The notes under the pieces were generated by a model that worked only from the letters and a program-made list of their open reading frames with translations, was not told the origin of the DNA and ran no database searches. A stretch of 64,000 nt of DNA from Wyeomyia smithii (Eukaryota; Arthropoda; Insecta; Diptera; Culicidae): NCBI RefSeq assembly GCF_029784165.1, contig NC_073696.1:267560760-267624759 (forward strand), written 5' to 3'. The translations under genes and the position numbers were made by a program. This document shows positions 21,105-33,284 of the stretch, in pieces; positions within the stretch are counted from its first letter, which is position 1, and the number at the start of each line of letters is the position of its first letter.

Positions 21105-24058
21105 ATTTATTTATTTATCATTTATTTATCATCAGACCGACATCGGTCTCCATGAATGCTGGGTGAGGAAAAGCTCACTTGAGGTGGTTGCAAGGACCTT
21201 CCTCAAATGTGCACAAAAACCCCACCATCTTTTAGTATACAACAACGTTTAAAAGCAGAGCGGGTCTGTAAATTCACGAGCGATTTCAAAAATAAAACCG
21301 AGCTGACGATTTGCTTTGTCAATAGTAGCAGTGATTTGGGGTTTGAACGAGAGTTTTTCATCCAGTATAACACCAATATCTTTCACTTGTTCAACTCTTT
21401 TCAGTTTTATACCAGCCATCTCGTAATCGTAGGACACAGCATTTCTTGTACGATGGTAGTTAATAGCATAGCATTTCTCAATAATCAATAACAAGCTGTT
21501 TCGAGAGCACCAGTCACTGAACAAGTTTAATAAGTTTTGCGAATCCTTGCAGTCCTCATGGCACCTGACAACTGAGAATATTTTCAAGTCGCCAGCAAAA
21601 AACATTTTTCCTCCGGAATTGAGCAGCAGTGCCACATCGTTAATAAAGATGGAAAATAACAGTGGTCCAAGATTACTGCCCTGCGGTACTCCTGAACAAT
21701 TTGAAAACATGGCAGAATTACAGTTTCCAATACATACAAACAATTCTCTATGCACAAGATATGATTCCATCCATTTACAGAAGTGCACAGTGCAGCCAAG
21801 TTTCTCTAGCTTGGATAAGAGAATGGAATGATTGACCGTGTCAAACGCGGCTTTTAAGTCAGTATACACTGTATCAACTTGAGATTTAGAGCCAATATTC
21901 TTAATACAAAGCGATACGAATTTCACGAGATTGGTTTCCACCGAGCGGCCTCGAATAAATCCATGTTGTTCTTTGCATATATACCTGCGACACGCAGCGA
22001 AGGGTGTGTTGTTAATAATAGTCTCAAACACTGTAGATTCTGCGCGCAAGGAAGTAATTCTCCTATAGTTTCCAACGTTACACTTATCTCTTTTTTTAAA
22101 GACTGGAAACATGGATGATTTCTTCCAAGCAACAGGAAAGCATTGTTGTTGTAGAGAAGCATTGAACAGCCAAGTTAGTGGAGCTGCCAGGATCAGGGTT
22201 GCCACATTTATATGTGTATTTTTCTTTGAAAATATCTGTTTATCTGTATCTCCGGCCAAAAAATCTGTATTAAAAGTCTGTATCGAGCAAACTCAGAATG
22301 TTGGACGGAAACATTTTTACTTGCAGAATATATTTAAACAAATTCCTTTTTCTCTACGTGATGTTTATACAAGTTTTGGTAAATTTATTTTTTAAAGTTT
22401 TCGTTTATTTAATATTAGTATCTCCTCCTTGGTCTGCAACGACGTAGCTTTCAACTTTTAAAATTGAGATCATTGAGAGTGTGGATTTAATAAAAGAAAT
22501 TCTCACAAATGATCTGTAACGGAAACTTGAAATTACCATCCCGCCAATAGTGGTGTTCAACAATTCAGACCAAGTTAAATAATTTGTTTCAATGAATACT
22601 CCGTTAAAAAAGTTTTTTTCAAGCGTGCAAAATTCGTTAGAAGCTCTTTGTCAGTCAGATTACTGTTACAAATTTGGGAAATTGACGCATCAAATCGTTT
22701 AAATTTTCCAATTTCACGAAAGATTTAAGATTACCTAAAGCTGCCGTTTTTACAACAGGATTGGTGGAATCGCATCTCTTTGCAATTTGTTTTACGAATT
22801 TTGCATAGAAATCCTGACAAATATTTCGAAGCGTTCATTTTCGCACTTCGTTCAAGTCACATTCCACTTCTTCAACATCGATACCAACATAATCCTGATG
22901 TTGTTATTTTTTATAAAACTTTGAAAATCGTATAATCGAATTTTACCTTTGAAATTGATTTCAGTTCGTCGGTATAACAAAAAAAATCTGTCAAACCTGT
23001 ATTTTTGGCAATATTCCGTAATTCTGTAATACAGATTCTGTATTGCTTTTTCAGTTCAAAAATCTGTATGATACAGAAAATTCTGTATATGTGGCATCCC
23101 TGGCTAGGATATCGGAGCATTGTTTCATCAGAGCTGCAGGAATTATCCCCGGTCCAGGCGAGAAGGATGATTTTATACTCTCAGTGGCGCGTATCACTGA
23201 CTGCTCGCTCACATAAAAAATATCCATGTTTAAAACTGAAAACGGCACATCCCTCAAGGCTTGCTCTCTTTGTTGAGCAGTGACTGTTTCGCTACTAAAT
23301 ACGCTAGCAAAGTGTTTTGCAAATAAGTTGCACTTGTCATTTGGCGAAACGGTACACACGTCATTGAGAGATGCAGTCAAGGGTAAACCATTCTCTTTCC
23401 GTTTAGAGTTTACGAATTTCCAATAATGTTTGGGATTTCTCCTTAAATTTTGCTGAGTGTGAAGAATATAGCGCATATACAGATGCCTTTTGTAATGGCG
23501 ATATTTATTACTAGCAACAGCAAAACTGCGTTTGGTGTTCGGTTCACGTCGACGGGTATATTTTCGAAGGGCTTTGGCTCGAATGATTTTTAGGCGTCGA
23601 AGCTTTGCATTAGACCAAGGTGGCTTCCTAGAGACCTTACGTAAAGGTACAGCAATCATGAGACAATTATTCAACTTTTGATCGTAATAGTTAACTGCAT
23701 AATTCACATCAGTGAAAGTTTCAAGAATGCTCCAGTCAATTTGCGATAAAAGATTTCGCAATTGGTCAATATTCGTTCTACGATAGTCAAGCTGGTTTAA
23801 GTCAGGAACATCTTCAAATTCCACTGGGCGACAAGCAGTTACTTTTACGTTGAGAGCGGGGTGGAAAACAACAGGTGGAACCATCGTTTCAGGAGCTTCA
23901 TGAATTTTGCACTGTGAAACACAGTCTTCATTTACGAAAACGAAGTCCAAACAGCGTAACTGGTGATTGCGAATATCATTTATTTAGTCCCAAAAAAGCG
24001 ATTTCGTCAAGCATCATACGTCTAGAAGGCGTGAACGCAGAATTTAGTGGATCAACTT
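21105..24058 (-). pseudogene. Non-LTR retrotransposon ORF2 relic (EN end, RT), split by a hAT element
   Basis: Minus strand from about 24058: the C-terminal endonuclease (MMLDEIAFLGLN, then LDFVFVNEDC) with a frame break, a basic linker (23720-23300), then RT motifs. These include HGFIRGRSVETN, DTVYTDLKAAFDTV, SGVPQGSNLGPLLFSIFIND and FAGD. The active-site box should be FADD, and loss of its first Asp makes the RT inactive. The 3' end carries TTTA repeats (21103-21135). The frame is interrupted by a 909-bp insertion at 22194-23102. The clade looks Jockey/CR1-like. The 5' part, including most of the endonuclease and ORF1, is missing. Confidence 0.88.
22194..23102. mobile_element. 909-bp hAT-like element inside the LINE relic
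   Basis: Terminal inverted repeats are CAGGGTTGCCACAT (left) and CAGGGATGCCACAT (right, complement). The flanks are GCCAGGAT (22186-22193) and GCTAGGAT (23103-23110), 7 of 8 identical. TCTGTAT motifs recur near both ends, as subterminal repeats often do in hAT elements. No transposase ORF is present. Confidence 0.85.
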
Positions 24059-24063
24059 ATAAA

Positions 24064-24196
24064 GGCCCATTCGAAGTGTTTTTCCAGAGTAGACCAGGCT
24101 GGTTGAAGCCACCTATAATTCGAACCCACGACCACCCGCTTACCAAGGCGGACTCTGTAACCTTGCGGCGACGGGGCTCCCCAAACGACCATGATA
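24064..24196 (-). repeat. tRNA-like SINE head
   Basis: The minus strand has a box-A-like segment (GTTACAGAGTCCGCCTTGG) followed at tRNA spacing by box B (GTGGGTTCGAAT). It is probably a fragment of a tRNA-derived SINE abutting the truncated end of the LINE relic. Ends and target duplication were not found. Confidence 0.45.
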
Positions 24197-25005
24197 ATTG
24201 TTAGTCAAAATCTCGATCGCCATGTGACAAATTTCAGGAACTAATTGCAAAGAATCACACTTTTCAGGATCGGGTAAGTTCATCAAAGCAATGGTTAATA
24301 AAAATTGGTAAAAATTTTCGAAAATCAATTTTATCATGTATCCCGTTTTTCGAACCCATTTATCCCGTTTTTGTCCCGAGAAAATCTGATCAGCCTACTC
24401 AGTACTAGTACGTGGGTTTTGAAATTGGATTGGTCGAAAAAGAACGGAACGGTAGCGGTTGACCGCTGCAACGGTTAGTCTGATACAGGCTTTACTATGT
24501 TCACGATGCCTCAGTCGTCGACTCCGGATTAGACGCAGTTAAATTCCGCCCAATATAGGAGAACAGACGGTTACCGTTACACAGTTAGCATAGGGCCAGT
24601 TAGCATTCACCGGAGTGTGGACCGGATCTTCAATAAGTTTACTTATATTCAAGCACCCCAAGGAGGTTGTGATAGGGTCGCAGTGAGACCTTGTTTTACA
24701 GTTATCAAAATACTTTTAACTAATGTTTGCTACCATGAACCTAGATTGTTTTGATGTCTCGAAAGTAAAGCTTTTCTTAAAAATTTGTGATAAACTTGTA
24801 AGAGTTTGAATAAGTTCGTCAGATTTGTGGTGAGTGAAGTTACAGTTCTTTGGGACAAGCCTTGGTGATAAAGTTCGCGTACAGTAAAACATACAACAAC
24901 CTTCTTTAACAGACAAAAAAAATGATCTGCTGTGAGAACGTTATTAACCGTTGTGTATTCGGCAATTTTAACACTCGTAAGTGCTCAGCAGGGTACTAGA
25001 GCACT

Positions 25006-25463
25006 CACCCAAATAAAATGCTTTTATTTTTTTTAATTCTTCAGAGATTTTCAATCCCATCGAAAGATTGGAAAATTTGTTTATTTTTAGTATACGGGAT
25101 CTAAAGAGCCGTTGGTTTCCGTAAATCCGGATCTTCGGATATTCGAAATCGGGAATCTGCTCAGGGATGGCCAGGAATGTGGTAAAATATTACCACGCCT
25201 CTAGAGTCCCACGCTGCATACAAAGCATAAGATTTAGGTGACATAATTTACGGGCTGTGCGGTCAATTTTACAAAACTAACCACTAACAATTCAACAACT
25301 CATTGGATTGGCTCAAAATGAATGAAAATCAACTCCTGGAGTGATTTAATTAATTTTGATTCCAATGTTTGTCTCATCGCAACATAATTCTACAGATCCT
25401 TTGACGGGTTCAGATCCAAAATCGATCAAGAATCGAAAACTCTAGAAACATTTTATTTGGGTG
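25006..25463. mobile_element. MITE with CACCCAAATAAAATG termini
   Basis: The left end reads CACCCAAATAAAATGCTTTT and the right end is the complement of CACCCAAATAAAATGTTTC. The interior is noncoding, about 458 bp in total. No convincing target duplication. Confidence 0.6.
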
Positions 25464-26133
25464 GGTACCCGGATACCCTACCGAGCATATAACGGTTGAA
25501 ACCGATGTCATGCTGGTGCATACAACAGTAAACTTGGTAAAGCACGTACAGCACCAAGAGCGGTGCGTGCCCTACTAAGCCCAGTGAAAGACTAGCCTCA
25601 AAAAATCAGTGTATGATGCTCGTCTTCAGCTTGACACGCAACGAATGAAAAAATAGTACCACACATCGAATATCTCTTCAATGGTGCCTTTTTCTCGGTT
25701 AAATAGAGCGTCTGATGTGGCTCTGAGTCATTGTTTGCTTGCCTTTCATTGATTTGTGCCTGTATTCTGATTTTCATTTACACGTTGCAGCTCTATGTTG
25801 CACTGTACGTTGAACTATATTATTGCGCTGAAATTTAATGAAATAAAGCTGCACAGACAGGTTCTTTTTAACAGCAGGTCCTAGGCAGAAATTAATTCGT
25901 ATTTGCGGTGTAGTTACACCCGACCTACACTTTTGCACTGTAACTGTTCGTTTTTTGTATCCAGGCAGGAGGAGGAGAATGTTTGTATCTATTTTCATTC
26001 ACTAAGATTTATTCAGGGACTCCTATCATTTATCATGCCACAAATTGGTATAATTCAAAACTGATTCATGCATTTCTAAAACACTTTGCATGAAAAAAAT
26101 CGATATCGACAATTTCATGAACTACTTCTTCTC

Positions 26134-26382
26134 GCGTAACATTTCAGAAGGACCTAAGTAACAATGAGCGATTCTCTCATCTCTCGTAATGTTGAGTTGA
26201 ATACAGCGTCATTATGAGAGTTCTCTACGATTTCTTGCCACAGATCGAGAGACTATAACACTGCCTAGATTATTATTCAAAGAGTACCATGAGGAATGTA
26301 AAAACATCTTATTTATCAATAAAATAAAAAGTAAACAAAGAGACTCTCTCGATGTTACTTAGGTCCTTTCGAAAAGTTACGC
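26134..26382. mobile_element. 249-bp MITE with about 35-bp inverted termini
   Basis: Left GCGTAACATTTCAGAAGGAC and right complement GCGTAACTTTTCGAAAGGAC both continue CTAAGTAACA. No ORF. Target duplication unclear. Confidence 0.7.
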
Positions 26383-26824
26383 TAGACTTGTCCTTTTTTT
26401 TCATCAATCAAAAGGTTGAAACTTCGACCGCTTGGGAAGACACGTGCTCCAGAGGTCCGACTGAGCTGAAATTTCTCAGCAAACAAATTGGTTCACATAA
26501 CTCGCGCTCAACTCTGTTAAGGCTATAGGACTTAGAGGAATGACGCATTTTATAATTTCATATGACACGTTGAATTAATTCATATATAACCTAATATTGC
26601 GTTTTATAGGGTTTAAGTTCTATACGATATAAACAAATTTAATGTCGCATCTTGTGTATTTTCAAACTTGCCATGCACATTGAAGGGACTCAGAGTTAAC
26701 ATCTCTATACGACTTTGGTTTGCTGGGTTTGTATGGGAACTTTTTCCGTGAAGGGCGGAGCTTTTGAGCCCTACCGCTAAACGAACTTTGAAAAATTTTA
26801 TGGTAGCACCCTAGTGCCAATGTA

Positions 26825-28397
26825 CACTACCCATTATGAGTTTAGAATCGCTTCATTGAGTATTGCAATACCCAGTTTGAATATTGCACTACCCGAAATA
26901 TTTAGCATCACTGGAAATGGGTAGAATAATGTTACCCTTCCTCGTGATTCCGTCAACCTAGAGAGTTGCGACCTTCAGCGAAGTTAGGTTATCAAGGGTT
27001 TTTGTGTTAGGTTATCAAGGGTTTTCAGTTGGTGCTAATTTTCATTTGAAATTCGACCGCGATGTGACGCTAGTGTGCTTATAGTTTTGAGTGATGCACT
27101 TAACTTATATCTGGAATCTAAAAACTTAAAAAGGAGAGAATTTCAGCAGAGTTATTCAAAAGGACAAGGGATTATAATTGGTATTTAGTTTGGTATGGAA
27201 TTCAACTTCTACGTAGCGCTGGTGTGCATGTTGTTTTGAGTATTTTGAACTAAATTTATCTCATGAATTCAACCACATAGAAAGTTTCAAAGCAGTTCCA
27301 CAATAAATGTCCCAGTTTTGTGCCATACCATACCATTTTGGGAAGGTATTGATGATTACAAACATTTTTAGGGCCAAAACGGTTTGTTTGATCGGTGTGA
27401 CGTCTCAGACAAAGTTGTAGATAATAATTTTGTCTTTTCGAAAAAACATACACTTTAACTAAAAACTATTTATTTAAAAAAAAGGGTAAAAGAAAAATTA
27501 AAAATAGATTATCTTAAAAAGCTCATTTTTTTAAAATCTAATTTTTTTCATATAAAAACTACGAAAGACTTCCTAAACAATGCAATCGGTCAGATCATGG
27601 ACATTCAGCAATTCAGTGATTTAAATGTCTCAGAAGAAATAAAGGCATCTTTTTCAACAACAGGTTTTTTTCAGCAGAGATACATAACTTTGAAAAATAT
27701 GAACTCCTCCGCGATACGTACCCTTGAAGAAATTTTTTGGCTGGCACTGGCCGTAACTTTCTGGGAAGTAAGGAAGTAAAAATCGCGGGATTAGTTAAGA
27801 TGTAAATATTAGAAATATCAGCCCTTAACCTTTTGAACAACTTTGCTGAAGACCACAACTTTCTCGAAGGTAGTAGTCGTGAGATAAGTTATTTTCGAAA
27901 TACGAAGCACTATGTTCACATTCGTGGCAGAATTCTGCACTAAGATGTCCATCAACCAAAAGCTCTTTACCTTCTAATTAAGTTTGCAAAAGACCGCAAC
28001 TTTTTTTAGAAAGTTGGAGTCACAAATTCAAATAAGGTCACAATATAAAGAATTGAGTGCATACTAGCGCCACGTATCGGTGAAAATTTGAACTGCACTG
28101 TTCACCATCGAAAAAAATTAGACTTCCTGAATAAGTTTATAGACACCACAACTTTCTAAAAAGTCGAAATCGCGAGATAAGTTAAGAAATAGGAAGCACC
28201 GCGTGCTCACTACGCCATGTAACGGTGGAACTCCGCTTTAACTGTCCACCATCAGAAAACTTTTGATATTCCGAACAAGTTTGCAAGACCTAACTTTCTA
28301 GATCATCGGAAACACCAGGGGGGTTAGGGATGCTGCAATATTCAAACTGAGTGTTGCAATACTCAGTGAAGCGATTTCACACTAATAGCGGGTAGTG
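26825..28397. mobile_element. 1.57-kb non-autonomous Tc1/mariner-like element
   Basis: Inverted ends start CACTACCCATTAT (left) and CACTACCCGCTAT (right complement). They stay similar for about 70 bp, including GAATCGCTTCATTGAGTATT. The element is flanked by TA at 26823-26824 and 28398-28399. No transposase frame is seen. A decayed partial copy of one end lies at 33745-33990. Confidence 0.75.
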
Positions 28398-29069
28398 TAT
28401 GTTAACGGTTTCCACCAAACTTCGAGTTCCTTTCGCAAAGGAGATGGTCCTGGCGTATTGTTGAAAGGGAGCGGTAAAGGAGGGGTTTGGAGTCAAAATT
28501 TTTCGTGCATTCTGAAAACTTTTTAAATGCATTCGATAATTGCCGAGCTCTCGGTCATTTCTGAAGGCCGGGAGATGATCTTCGGAACATGCTCGAAGCC
28601 TTTTATAAATTCAAGATGGCGACTTTCGGTTTCTGGGGAGTGTACAAAACTGCGGAAAACATTCAATATTGGGGAAGAATAGTGATATTTCCGGAATCAG
28701 GATTAAACTTAGAAACCGGATATCGGATATATGTAATCTCAAAATGGCAAAATGAGCTATGGAATATGAGTAAGGATTCTAAATTTGGAAAACTTTTTTT
28801 TCGATTCAGTTCGTGAAAATTTTGTCGAGTAATTATCTAATAACTTCTTCTAAAATTTTGAAAGATTTTAACACTGGAGTTATTAATGACCTGGACCAAA
28901 ACCTAAATAACCTTTTATGGTAGATACGGTTCATGGTAAACGAATCGCATCACGGGAAAAACACTGTAGAAAGTTACCCCTTGAGTATTTTGTCTTGAAA
29001 TTTTGGGCAGAAGTAGTTTGGAGTGCATTGTTCACACTGTATTTTTATTACTGTAAGTTTTTTCGAAAA

Positions 29070-29880
29070 ATGAATAAAATGCCGTTGCCTGAAGAGCAAC
29101 GTCGCGAAATTGTTCTGAGCAAGCACCAGGAAAATCGTCAATGTGGTCAGAAAAGAATGTTGTGAAAGCCTTTACGCGGAATCTCAATCTCAATGTCAGA
29201 AATATGGCCAGAAGGACCGGGAGGGACTGCTTACGTACAAAGTGCAAAATCGTGACGGACAGCAAAACACGATGGAAAAGTCACGGGTCCGGAAACTGTA
29301 CAACCAGATGCTGACGAAGCCTCATGGATGATAAGTCTTACGTCAAGGCGGACTACCGGTAGCTTCCAGGGCTACTGTTCTTCACCAGCCAGCATAAGTT
29401 TAATGTTCTAGAGGAAACAAGGAAGCAGAAACTTTCCTAGTTGCCAAGAAATATCTGAATTGACTAGCGATCTGCTCATGTGGCAAAAGGAGTGCCCCGT
29501 TCGTGACTACTGGGACTTTAAACGGGAAGATCTTCCTCAAGGAGTGTCTATCGAAGTGCCTGCTTCATCTGTTAAAGTAGCGCGAGGGACTTACGATTTT
29601 CTAACTGGAGTTTCGTGTCACTATTCAAATTATGTTCTGGAGGTCTTTTTCGTACCCAAGGACATAAACTTCCCAACGTACCGGAACTAAGGCCTATCGA
29701 TAAATACTGGGCTATTATGAAGCAGGCACTACGAAAGTCTTCCAAAAAGGTCAAACTTAAAGAGGGCTGTGTACAGGAAACAGCTGCAGCCAGATGTTGT
29801 ACAAAACCTAATGAGTGAAGTTAAGCTTGAGGTGTGAACGTACGGTTATGGTATTGAAGTTGAACGAAATAGATATGCCA
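29070..29880 (+). pseudogene. Tc1/mariner-superfamily transposase relic
   Basis: Fragments in several frames match a mosquito-type IS630-Tc1-mariner transposase in order. They are KNVVKAFTRNLNLNVRNMAR (about 29150), MDDKSYVKADYR (29327-29360), LPGLLFFTSQHKFNV and HVAKGVP, then VPELRPIDKYWAIMKQALRK (29650-29740). Stops and frameshifts run throughout. The flanks share a direct, not inverted, repeat around ATGGTAGATAC (28916 and 29972). Confidence 0.8.
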
Positions 29881-30063
29881 AAAGCTTACTAATAGGTTAT
29901 ATTTTATTGTCTGAAAGTTTGTAAGGATCGGTCAACTAGATAGTGATGTGATTTGATGTGGAAAACCCTTTAATGGTAGATACATAATATAACAGGTTTT
30001 ACGCTAGATTTGAAATAAACCTTTCTTACTTTTAGTTTCCCAAAATCACCACAAATTTAAGCG

Positions 30064-30438
30064 TCAGTTTGAAATCAGTTTGTGCCAATTTTCGCGTTGT
30101 TGATTTGTTTTTTTTTTCCCTAGTTGTTCAATAAAATGTGTTTTTCGAAGGTGTTTTGGCATGTTCCTCAAAACAGAGGAAACATATCTGACATGTCGAA
30201 GGTAACTGAAATCGATTAAATTCCAAATAAAATTCTTCACGGCTTTCCTCGTATGAAACTGGAAACTCTTGGCAGCAGATAAAAAATAAAGAACAAATAC
30301 AGCGAAACAACCCGTTTGATACATATCATAAATAAAAGTTTGCTGAGATAAACAGATTACAAGTTCCGAGCCAAACGCGGCAACGACTGCGCTCGGTAGG
30401 AGAATGCGCGAATTGTGCCTTGATAAACAACAACCCAT
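30064..30438 (-). other. Uninterrupted 124-codon frame, unknown
   Basis: The frame (MGCCLSRHNSRILLPSAVV...) has a hydrophobic middle and a basic end with TNQQRENWHKLISN. Base composition is AT-rich and codon use is not clearly host-like. No domain recognised. It may be chance or a transposon remnant. Confidence 0.15.
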
Positions 30439-30526
30439 ACATACATTTTATCGAAAGGTCGAAACAAACCGGAGAGCTGTCTAATGCCATTGGCTTGCAG
30501 ATGTAAACAAATTGTAACACGTCCTA

Positions 30527-30641
30527 GGGTGGTTCACAGTTTTACGAAAAAAAATCTAAGCAATATCTATTTTATTTTCGTTTTCACAGCTATGAAATGT
30601 GACGGCAACTAACAATTAACAAACACAATCGTGAACCACCC
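30527..30641. mobile_element. 115-bp MITE with GGGTGGTTCAC termini and TA duplication
   Basis: Perfect 11-bp inverted ends GGGTGGTTCAC...GTGAACCACCC are flanked by TA at 30525-30526 and 30642-30643. Tc1/mariner-type MITE. Confidence 0.8.
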
Positions 30642-30644
30642 TAA

Positions 30645-32540
30645 TAGAGAGAAGCAAAAACACGGTCATGAGACATTCTACGGTCACACACCAAGTTTGC
30701 AGTGCCTACCTAATTGAGTCAATTGCCATTGCCGGACCCCGATGACACATGGTTTAACGATATTTACGCGACTCGTGGAAGATTAGATATGAATTCCCAA
30801 CAGTTTCTATAACCAAGATTGCTCATGAGCATAATTGAATCTGTAGTTGGTTTGGTCGATTTTTTTGGCTTAAATTTAATGTTTCAGTCGTAACCCAAGC
30901 ATGCTTTTTCTAACAGGAAGTGACAACTGTATGAAAAATGATGAATGAGAATGAGGTACAGCATGCAGTTAAGCGCATCGGAAAGCCGTCAATCAGTTTG
31001 CGCTGTTCGTGGCGATAGCATAAATTCGGATAATGTTGAACGACGGGCAGCTGGGCGCGTGCCCCGAGATTTTCACATGCAACAACAACGTGCTGGTACG
31101 GTTGGAAGAGCTTACCCGAATCCGGTAACGCCGAACGCCGATCGTCGGTTTGGCGTGCTGGCCGCCGACCGATTGGGATTGTATTTGAAGATTCCGGACA
31201 TGGCCACCAATCATTGATGAGGCGAATCTTGGCGAATGGACACACTGAAATCGCGCCCACTGACGGGCGAATGTTGTTGTAATCAATACCGACTAGGGTA
31301 CAGTTTGTAGCACGAAACGTTGAATTATGCTGAACGTTTTCCCACTCTCACGGTAGCGGGTTGGACACAAATCACGTGGAGTTAACTATTCAAAACAAGT
31401 CGTAAATTTTCACTTTTATTTTCGTTTTTTTTTTGTTTACACATTTCACAAATTGATTAGTTGTTTTTCACTCATTCTGTCTTTCTTCTGTGAGAAGACA
31501 TTTTTTTAGTTTCAAAAATTTATTTTCTTTTGAAGGTGAACTGCTTTTTCAGTTTAAAATCTGTTGAACGTGCAAGAAACATTTAGATTTTAGTGAACAA
31601 AGTCAAATACAACGCATATTTTGACCAGTGCTTGTACGGATGATGTGTAAATCCACAATTATTTACTAAGATTACAAGAGTATAAATTAACAGTTTTCAA
31701 TTACGCCTTATTTCAGAATAACAATTAGTCATCACAGAATCGTTAATATTGATTCCTGTGCATAAAAACCATAAAAACGTAAACATTAGTTTGAGTTACT
31801 CAAACGTGTGTTAAAATATGTTTCAGCAATAAAAAAAAAACACATTTTGACACCACCATCTAAGTGATCCATGAAATCCGCACAGGAATGTTGACAGGAG
31901 GAAATCCTACGTCCGATTCTACCGTACGGTTGTAAACAATAAAACATGGGAGCACTCTTTCTGAATCAGCACACATAAACCTACGAAAAATCGCTAAAAC
32001 CCAGCCGTCTATCAACAGCAACTTCCTCAGCAGCGATCGCCCCAAGAACTGAGATTGAGATTTCGAAACTGATCTACAGCTTCCACCTCAGCTCAGCAGG
32101 TTATTCCTAGGACCGAGGTAGCATCTATTCTACATATGCACCAGGCAGGAGCTTGGATGACTTACGGTTTTTACGCTAATTAGCATCGAATCCAATGGGG
32201 AAATGGGGCGGTTCTGTTTCATTTCCGTTTCACGGCTTTCACCGAAGCATTGCAAACGCACTTCAAAGAGAACACCGAACTTAGTTTTGAATGGACTGGT
32301 CAGAATTTCCCGTGCGTCGTAGTCGTCGTTGTCGTCGAGGACAGGCAAACACACATGTGTCATTAAGTGACGAAGCGCCGCAGTGTATATTTCTACTGTG
32401 TACCAACTAGAAGGAAGGAAATTCGATGCAAAGAAAATGGTTTGTTTACCCGACAACGGCTGTCGTGGCAACAAACGTCCTCGGTGGTTTGCTCGGAAGC
32501 ACGCGCGCACGCTCTTGTTTTGTTCGTCATAGATTCGTTC
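30645..32540. other. Intergenic, GC-rich patches near 31.0-31.3 and 32.2-32.5 kb
   Basis: No gene can be supported. The two patches are clearly richer in GC and CpG than the surroundings and carry overlapping open frames on both strands, as 5' regulatory regions or untranslated exons often do. No protein family is recognised in any frame. Confidence 0.35.
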
Positions 32541-32550
32541 GAGACACTAA

Positions 32551-32696
32551 GGCCGTTGACATACTGGCGCGTTCTGCGTTGCGGAGACGGTTCGCCTTGC
32601 CGTGGGTTAATGTACAGCGCTAAGGAGAGCTGTACATTAACCCGCGGCGAGGCGAACCGTCTCCGCAACGCAGCACGCGCCAGTATGTCAACGGCC
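32551..32696. mobile_element. 146-bp near-perfect hairpin MITE, PIF/Harbinger-like
   Basis: Arms of about 68 bp start GGCCGTTGACATACTGGCGC and end in the complement; only about three mismatches separate them and the loop is about 10 bp. TAA flanks both ends (32548-32550 and 32697-32699). A TWA duplication and GGCC-type termini fit a PIF/Harbinger MITE. It is GC-rich, unlike the surrounding DNA. Confidence 0.8.
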
Positions 32697-33248
32697 TAAC
32701 GGGAAATGCATTGGAATTGGCAGCAGAGCCAATATCTCCCCGCACGATTGCGAAAGGAGGGACTGGAAACAAACAATAATAATAATAATGCGCGCAACAA
32801 GTTTTAGTTCCATTTGAGCTAGCTAATATTTTCCGCGTTCGTATAAGCCGACTATAGAGTTTGGATTAGGGATGCTATTTTTGGATTACACCTGTTTCGA
32901 GACAAAATTCTTCGCCTCGAGCTAAGTTATTCGCCACAAGATAATAAACAGTATCTCGAGTAGCGGCACAATTCACGCTGCATTTTATGAAGTTTCAACC
33001 GCGAGCAGGCAAGCGACCGGCCGCGGTCTGCATCCCGTTTGGGTAGAGAGCGAGGGGACCGACGCACATTCGAGAAATTATACATCTATATCGAAAATTT
33101 ATGCGCCCATAGTGAACCACAGCAAGCTGTGCATCACACAAAGTGAAATCGTCTCGGATGCACGTGCACTCGGAATAAAGCGAGGACTAATCCAAGTGGT
33201 CTATGAGTTATTATAATCTTGGTATCTCACTCACTTTTTCAACGCGCG

Positions 33249-33284
33249 AGATAAAAGCGCGCTAGAAGCGTGAAGCGCATCAGT
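33249..33284 (+). promoter_or_regulatory. Candidate TATA + Inr core promoter
   Basis: GATAAAAG (from 33250) lies about 30 bp upstream of ATCAGTT (33279-33285), the arthropod initiator with A+1 at 33282. The spacing is textbook. Upstream DNA from 32990 is GC-rich. Downstream only a 16-codon ATG frame (MLLCDTMFHLRVRAKAKN, near 33328) is seen before a stop, so any gene would need a spliced 5' UTR. Confidence 0.35.

Larger units (their letters stand above)
20401..24397. mobile_element. 4-kb hAT-like composite element with 8-bp target duplication
   Basis: The ends are inverted: TAGGCTGACTAGA at 20401 and the complement of TAGGCTGATCAGA ending at 24397. The flanks are CTCCGTAC (20393-20400) and CTCAGTAC (24398-24405), 7 of 8 identical, as expected for a hAT duplication. 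Both subterminal regions carry (T)CCCGT repeats near 20430-20470 and 24340-24375. The inside is mainly a LINE relic plus a SINE-like tRNA head. No hAT transposase is visible, so it is non-autonomous. Confidence 0.7.

Noticed and set aside
24120..24196. A functional tRNA gene (box A and box B on the minus strand)
   Set aside because: No paired acceptor or anticodon stem of normal quality; a SINE head is the better explanation.
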